DNA from: Pyrococcus kukulkanii
Lineage (GTDB): Archaea; Methanobacteriota_B; Thermococci; Thermococcales; Thermococcaceae
DNA: 64,000 nucleotides
Assembly: GCF_001577775.1 (NCBI RefSeq)
Contig: NZ_CP010835.1
Span: 558,001 to 622,000 of the forward strand
Direction of reading: 5' to 3'
Each line of letters begins with the position of its first letter. Position 1 is the stretch's first letter. Both the position numbers and the translations under genes were made by a program. This document shows, piece by piece, positions 60,937 to 64,000 of the stretch. The notes beneath the pieces were generated by a model, which was not told where the DNA came from, searched no databases, and worked only from the letters and a program-made list of their open reading frames with translations.

Positions 60937-62972
60937 CATTCCTCTTCCTCACTAAACATCCCTTTCTTTTGATCCTAGCAACATCTATATTGGGCTTTCT
61001 AGCCGGGCTCAGGTTATTCAAGGGGCTTGATCCTTGGGAAGTTCTGCTTTTGAGCCCTGGGATTGGCTTCGTTATAGTAATTCTGGTTGGGCTAGTTTTT
61101 GGCAGGATGAGAGTTCCTTTTTCCGCTATCTGGCCGACTATGGCTGTTCTTTCGATTGTCTTAAGTTTAAACGCGGATATAAGGCTTAAACTTGAGAAGT
61201 TTGATGGTGCAGTTCTTCTGGCATCGATTTTCCTCTCGTTCTTGGTTAGGGGCTTTTATTTCCTTCTTCCAGACTATAGAGCCGCTGATACATGGTTTCA
61301 TGGCTCGAAAGTCAAAATGATATTGCTTTTCAATACCCCCTATTTTTCTTCTTCACTTGTTCCTGAATACTTCAGCAAGACAATTTCGAATTATCCCCCG
61401 GGCTATCATGTTCTCGTTGCTTTCCATACTGGTGGGGTTAGTAGGGAGATTATATATGCTATGAATGCCTTGAGGCTTTTTGAAATAGCGTACCTTCCGG
61501 TTGCTATCTATTTGGTTGGTAAGAAGATAAAGCGAGAAATTGGGTTAATAGCAGCTCCCGTTGTTGCCGTTTCTGCCCTCTATTTCTACTTTGTCCAATA
61601 TGCTTTGTTGCCAGCCTTTTTCAATTATCTTCTTTTTCTGTTTTCCGCGTTTGTCTTATTTGAAATCAGGGAGAATAAATTGAGCCCAGCAATACTTGGA
61701 ATTTTTGGTGGGATCATGGGGGTTGTTCACCCTTATCAGTACATAATCTTTCAGATAATGACACTTCTTGTCTTGAAGGATCTTAAGAAGTTCTCATATC
61801 AATTGGCGACGAGCCTAGTACTAATGGTAATTTTTATGCCTCACCCTCAGAGATATGCTGAGGGAATGATTAAGGTCAACAGCTACTACCCAAACAAGGA
61901 TAACCCTGAGTTCCTTAAACACATACTGAAATATACCTTTGTGTCAAATGGTCAAGTCATTCTTGGTCTTGCATTTTTACTTGGTCTCCTTGTCTACAGA
62001 CCAATCTCAGGAACTTTTGTTGCTATCCTACTTATAATCCTCAACAAAATATTCTTTAGGCTTCATGTTCCGATAGTATCTGCCATATGGAACTCGGAGA
62101 GGGCATTTATGCTTGCCACACCTCTAGTACCGATAATAAGTGCCCAGGGGTTCTACCTGATAATAAGGCGATGGAAGTCCTTTGGGGTGTTTCTTTTAAT
62201 CGCAGGGGTTACACTCGCCTTTCCACATGTGAGAATGGAGCACCTCGCGAGTGAGTCCTCCTACTTGTTAGACGATGAAACCGTGAATTTCATTCTGAAA
62301 GTTCACAAAATCGTTGGAGATCACGAAGTATTGACGGCATGTGATTTCGACTCGGGAAGATGGATACCGATACTGACCGATACTCCCATAAAGTGCTATG
62401 AGGGAGGAGTTGACAATGCAACCTACATATACGTTGATAGTAGAGGTGCGGGGGAGCTTAGGGCGTATCCACTAGATGTCACCCAGCTCTACTCTAAATA
62501 TGGAATACTTGAATTTCACAATGGCCTCTGGTTGTTGTCCCGGGTAAATAAGACCTCTAGCAGGATCATGGAGAAGGTGTGCTCATATTACCTAGCATTG
62601 GGGGAGATAAGTTGGCTGAACTCAACGAAGTATTTTGTCCATGGCTTCATAGTAAAGAACTATGCCACCCAAAAGCTAAGGCTTATGGGGTACCCTTACG
62701 CTGTCTCGGTATCAAGGAATTCAACGATACTGTTCTGTACAAGGGACTACATTAAAATGCTTGAGATGAAAGTTGCAATAGGAAAAGGGTGTGAGAAAGC
62801 CAATATCTACGTTGACGACAAGCTGGCTCTAACGACTAAACTCTCAGAAAGGTCAAAGATTCTGAGAATTCCAGTAGATCTTACTCCAGGTCTTCACTAT
62901 ATAAGGATATCATGCAATTGTTCATACCTAAATCCCCTAGGAGTTGAATACGTGAGGCTTGAAGGTGGTTGA
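60915..62972 (+). CDS. large membrane protein, probable GT-C-type glycosyltransferase
   Basis: A 685-residue protein with about 12 N-terminal helices and a soluble C-terminal half (about residues 480-685). Near residue 115 VRGFYFLLPDYRAADTWFHG has the acidic pair in the first loop expected for GT-C enzymes, followed by NYPPGYHVLVAFHTGGVSRE. The rest does not give a family name. Such proteins glycosylate surface proteins or lipids using polyprenyl-linked sugars. GTG 60915, with GGAGGA nearby, is preferred; GTG 60885 would overlap more of the MazG gene. The partial gene downstream is of similar type. Confidence 0.6.
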   Translation: MSGGFIIAFLFLTKHPFLLILATSILGFLAGLRLFKGLDPWEVLLLSPGIGFVIVILVGLVFGRMRVPFSAIWPTMAVLSIVLSLNADIRLKLEKFDGAVLLASIFLSFLVRGFYFLLPDYRAADTWFHGSKVKMILLFNTPYFSSSLVPEYFSKTISNYPPGYHVLVAFHTGGVSREIIYAMNALRLFEIAYLPVAIYLVGKKIKREIGLIAAPVVAVSALYFYFVQYALLPAFFNYLLFLFSAFVLFEIRENKLSPAILGIFGGIMGVVHPYQYIIFQIMTLLVLKDLKKFSYQLATSLVLMVIFMPHPQRYAEGMIKVNSYYPNKDNPEFLKHILKYTFVSNGQVILGLAFLLGLLVYRPISGTFVAILLIILNKIFFRLHVPIVSAIWNSERAFMLATPLVPIISAQGFYLIIRRWKSFGVFLLIAGVTLAFPHVRMEHLASESSYLLDDETVNFILKVHKIVGDHEVLTACDFDSGRWIPILTDTPIKCYEGGVDNATYIYVDSRGAGELRAYPLDVTQLYSKYGILEFHNGLWLLSRVNKTSSRIMEKVCSYYLALGEISWLNSTKYFVHGFIVKNYATQKLRLMGYPYAVSVSRNSTILFCTRDYIKMLEMKVAIGKGCEKANIYVDDKLALTTKLSERSKILRIPVDLTPGLHYIRISCNCSYLNPLGVEYVRLEGG

Positions 62973-62973
62973 A

Positions 62974-64000
62974 GTGAGAAAGGAGATAACCCTCATACTC
63001 GTGGTTGCAGTATATTTCCTCCTAAGGGTGCCACTCCTCTTTCACTTCTATGGATCTTTTGACTACGATGAGGGAACTTACCTAATGATAGGAAAAGAAT
63101 TTGCGGAGGGAACTATGCCGTATAGGGACATATTCACAGTTCATCCGCCCCTTTACTACATTCTCCTAGCTTTGTGGTTTAAGGTATTTCCTATAACGTA
63201 CGTCTGGGGAAGAGTGCTATCATTGTTCCTTGGCTTTGTTTCGGTCATATTGGCCTATAAAATAGGTGAGGCCTTGGGAGGAAGGGGGATTCTTGTGACA
63301 TTAATTCCCGCTTTGGATCTTCAGACGATATTCCTTAACTCTTTGGCATTACATGAGACTCTCCTTGAGCTCTTTGTTTTCTTGAGTGTATATCTCTATG
63401 TTAAGGGAAAGCCAAAGCTCTCTGCTTTTGTTCTTGGAATAGGAACCTCAGTCAAGCACACGTTCTTGCCTTTTGCGGCTGCAATGCTGATGAGTATGAT
63501 TGTGAATGTGAGGGTTAAAAGGAGCATCTTCAAGGCATTGGTAGAGGCGTATCTAGCGTACATTCTCATTATCACGCCAGTGGCAATCCTGTATCCCTAT
63601 AGGCTAACTAAAGGCATATTCCCAGTACCTGGGTTCTCTTCAATTGAGATTATAGGAGCGAAGTACGGATTACTTACCTTCCTGCTTCTGTTGACGTATT
63701 TCGCGCTTAAGGAGAAGGCCGTTGAATTCGATGCTTTCCGTGACTTATACAAGGCATTTTCTCTGCTCTCGTATGCTATAATTGGGAAGGCGATAGTTGA
63801 ACTGCCATTTTTCATATTATGTGGCAATGAGTATGTGAGAGATGTCTACTTGGCAAATAAAGGAAGAGGAATACTTTTTATGGGCCTACCCTCAGCGTTG
63901 GCTGACGTTATCTCGAATATAAGAGGATCAAATTTTGAAATGCTGTATCCCTACACTCTTCTGTTCTTTCTGCTACTCCTCTACGTAGCTGTGGGGGGGA
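62974..64000 (+). CDS. GT-C-type glycosyltransferase, incomplete (PMT/ArnT-like)
   Basis: The frame from GTG 62974 runs to the window end without a stop (342 codons). It begins VRKEITLILVVAVYFLLRVP then FYGSFDYDEGTYLMIGKEFA and EGTMPYRDIFTVHPPLYYIL. D-x-D/E-G-x-Y followed by YRD-x-F-x-x-HPP is the first-loop signature of PMT/ArnT-like glycosyltransferases. About eight helices are visible. GTG 62965 is an alternative start. It lies 1 base after the previous stop, so the two are co-transcribed. It is absent from simple ORF lists because the stop is outside the window. Confidence 0.75.
   Translation, partial: MRKEITLILVVAVYFLLRVPLLFHFYGSFDYDEGTYLMIGKEFAEGTMPYRDIFTVHPPLYYILLALWFKVFPITYVWGRVLSLFLGFVSVILAYKIGEALGGRGILVTLIPALDLQTIFLNSLALHETLLELFVFLSVYLYVKGKPKLSAFVLGIGTSVKHTFLPFAAAMLMSMIVNVRVKRSIFKALVEAYLAYILIITPVAILYPYRLTKGIFPVPGFSSIEIIGAKYGLLTFLLLLTYFALKEKAVEFDAFRDLYKAFSLLSYAIIGKAIVELPFFILCGNEYVRDVYLANKGRGILFMGLPSALADVISNIRGSNFEMLYPYTLLFFLLLLYVAVGG

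Overview
The window looks like a chromosomal piece of a Pyrococcus species (order Thermococcales, hyperthermophilic anaerobic Euryarchaeota). The evidence is gene content: a group 3b cytosolic [NiFe] hydrogenase next to an NfnAB-type (sulfide dehydrogenase) pair, ADP-forming acetyl-CoA synthetase with indolepyruvate oxidoreductase, branched-polyamine synthase, archaeal FBP aldolase/phosphatase, TBP-interacting protein TIP26, Tfx, KEOPS Cgi121, dense gene packing with ATGA overlaps, TATA/BRE promoters and several C/D-box sRNAs. The species cannot be fixed from the sequence alone.

Layout. 1-166: start of deoxyhypusine synthase. 167-6062: a defence/toxin-antitoxin island with a UPF0175/DUF3368 relic, an AbiE-type pair with a palindromic operator and a frameshifted toxin, a DUF104/PIN pair, an intact UPF0175/DUF3368 pair, a VapBC pair, a probable IS605-type tnpB tail, and a partial duplication that carries part of an antitoxin and the 3' end of a methyltransferase. 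6046-8790: CobD/HisC-like aminotransferase, an archaeal AAA ATPase, and decayed coding sequence. 8788-18429: one minus-strand hydrogenase region: hypF, hypD, hypC, an uncharacterised gene, an AAA ATPase, and the alpha, delta, gamma and beta subunits. The divergent Nfn pair runs right from 18580. The intergenic region between them holds an exact match to the SurR consensus, the known sulfur/redox regulator of Pyrococcus hydrogenases.

20848-38932: mostly housekeeping: nucleotidyltransferase, polyamine synthase BpsA, PyrF, PUA protein, FAD synthase, peptidase M42, HypE, a PadR-type repressor with two overlapping palindromes plus its MFS pump, TIP26, alcohol dehydrogenase, FBPA/ase and MarC. A junction near 28.09 kb joins two truncated pseudogenes (TDT transporter and AAA ATPase), beside a GC-rich candidate RNA gene. 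39072-42076: ThyX interrupted by an in-frame LAGLIDADG endonuclease that lacks intein splicing motifs and itself carries a frameshift; then tRNA-Arg(CCT), a C/D sRNA, Tfx, a decayed NhaP antiporter and another C/D sRNA. 42077-46002: iorB-iorA-acdA for aromatic amino acid fermentation. 46384-48975: RHH protein, ParA, FtsZ and a CdrS-like RHH regulator, a candidate division/segregation cluster. 49173-59193: Cgi121, aminotransferase, half-size GDT1, MFS, a MoxR/DUF58/DUF4129 cluster, and a sodium:alanine symporter with a class III aminotransferase/racemase. 59194-64000: MBF1, C/D sRNA, AlkA-like glycosylase, MazG-like protein and two large membrane glycosyltransferase-like proteins, the last cut by the window end.

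The most interesting items are the ThyX/endonuclease fusion with its frameshift, the uncharacterised gene pair inside the hydrogenase operon, the ParA/RHH/FtsZ/RHH cluster, the SurR-like and PadR operators, four C/D-box sRNAs, and the eroding toxin-antitoxin island. Two of the frameshifts lie in poly-A runs, so sequence error must be excluded before they are read as biology.
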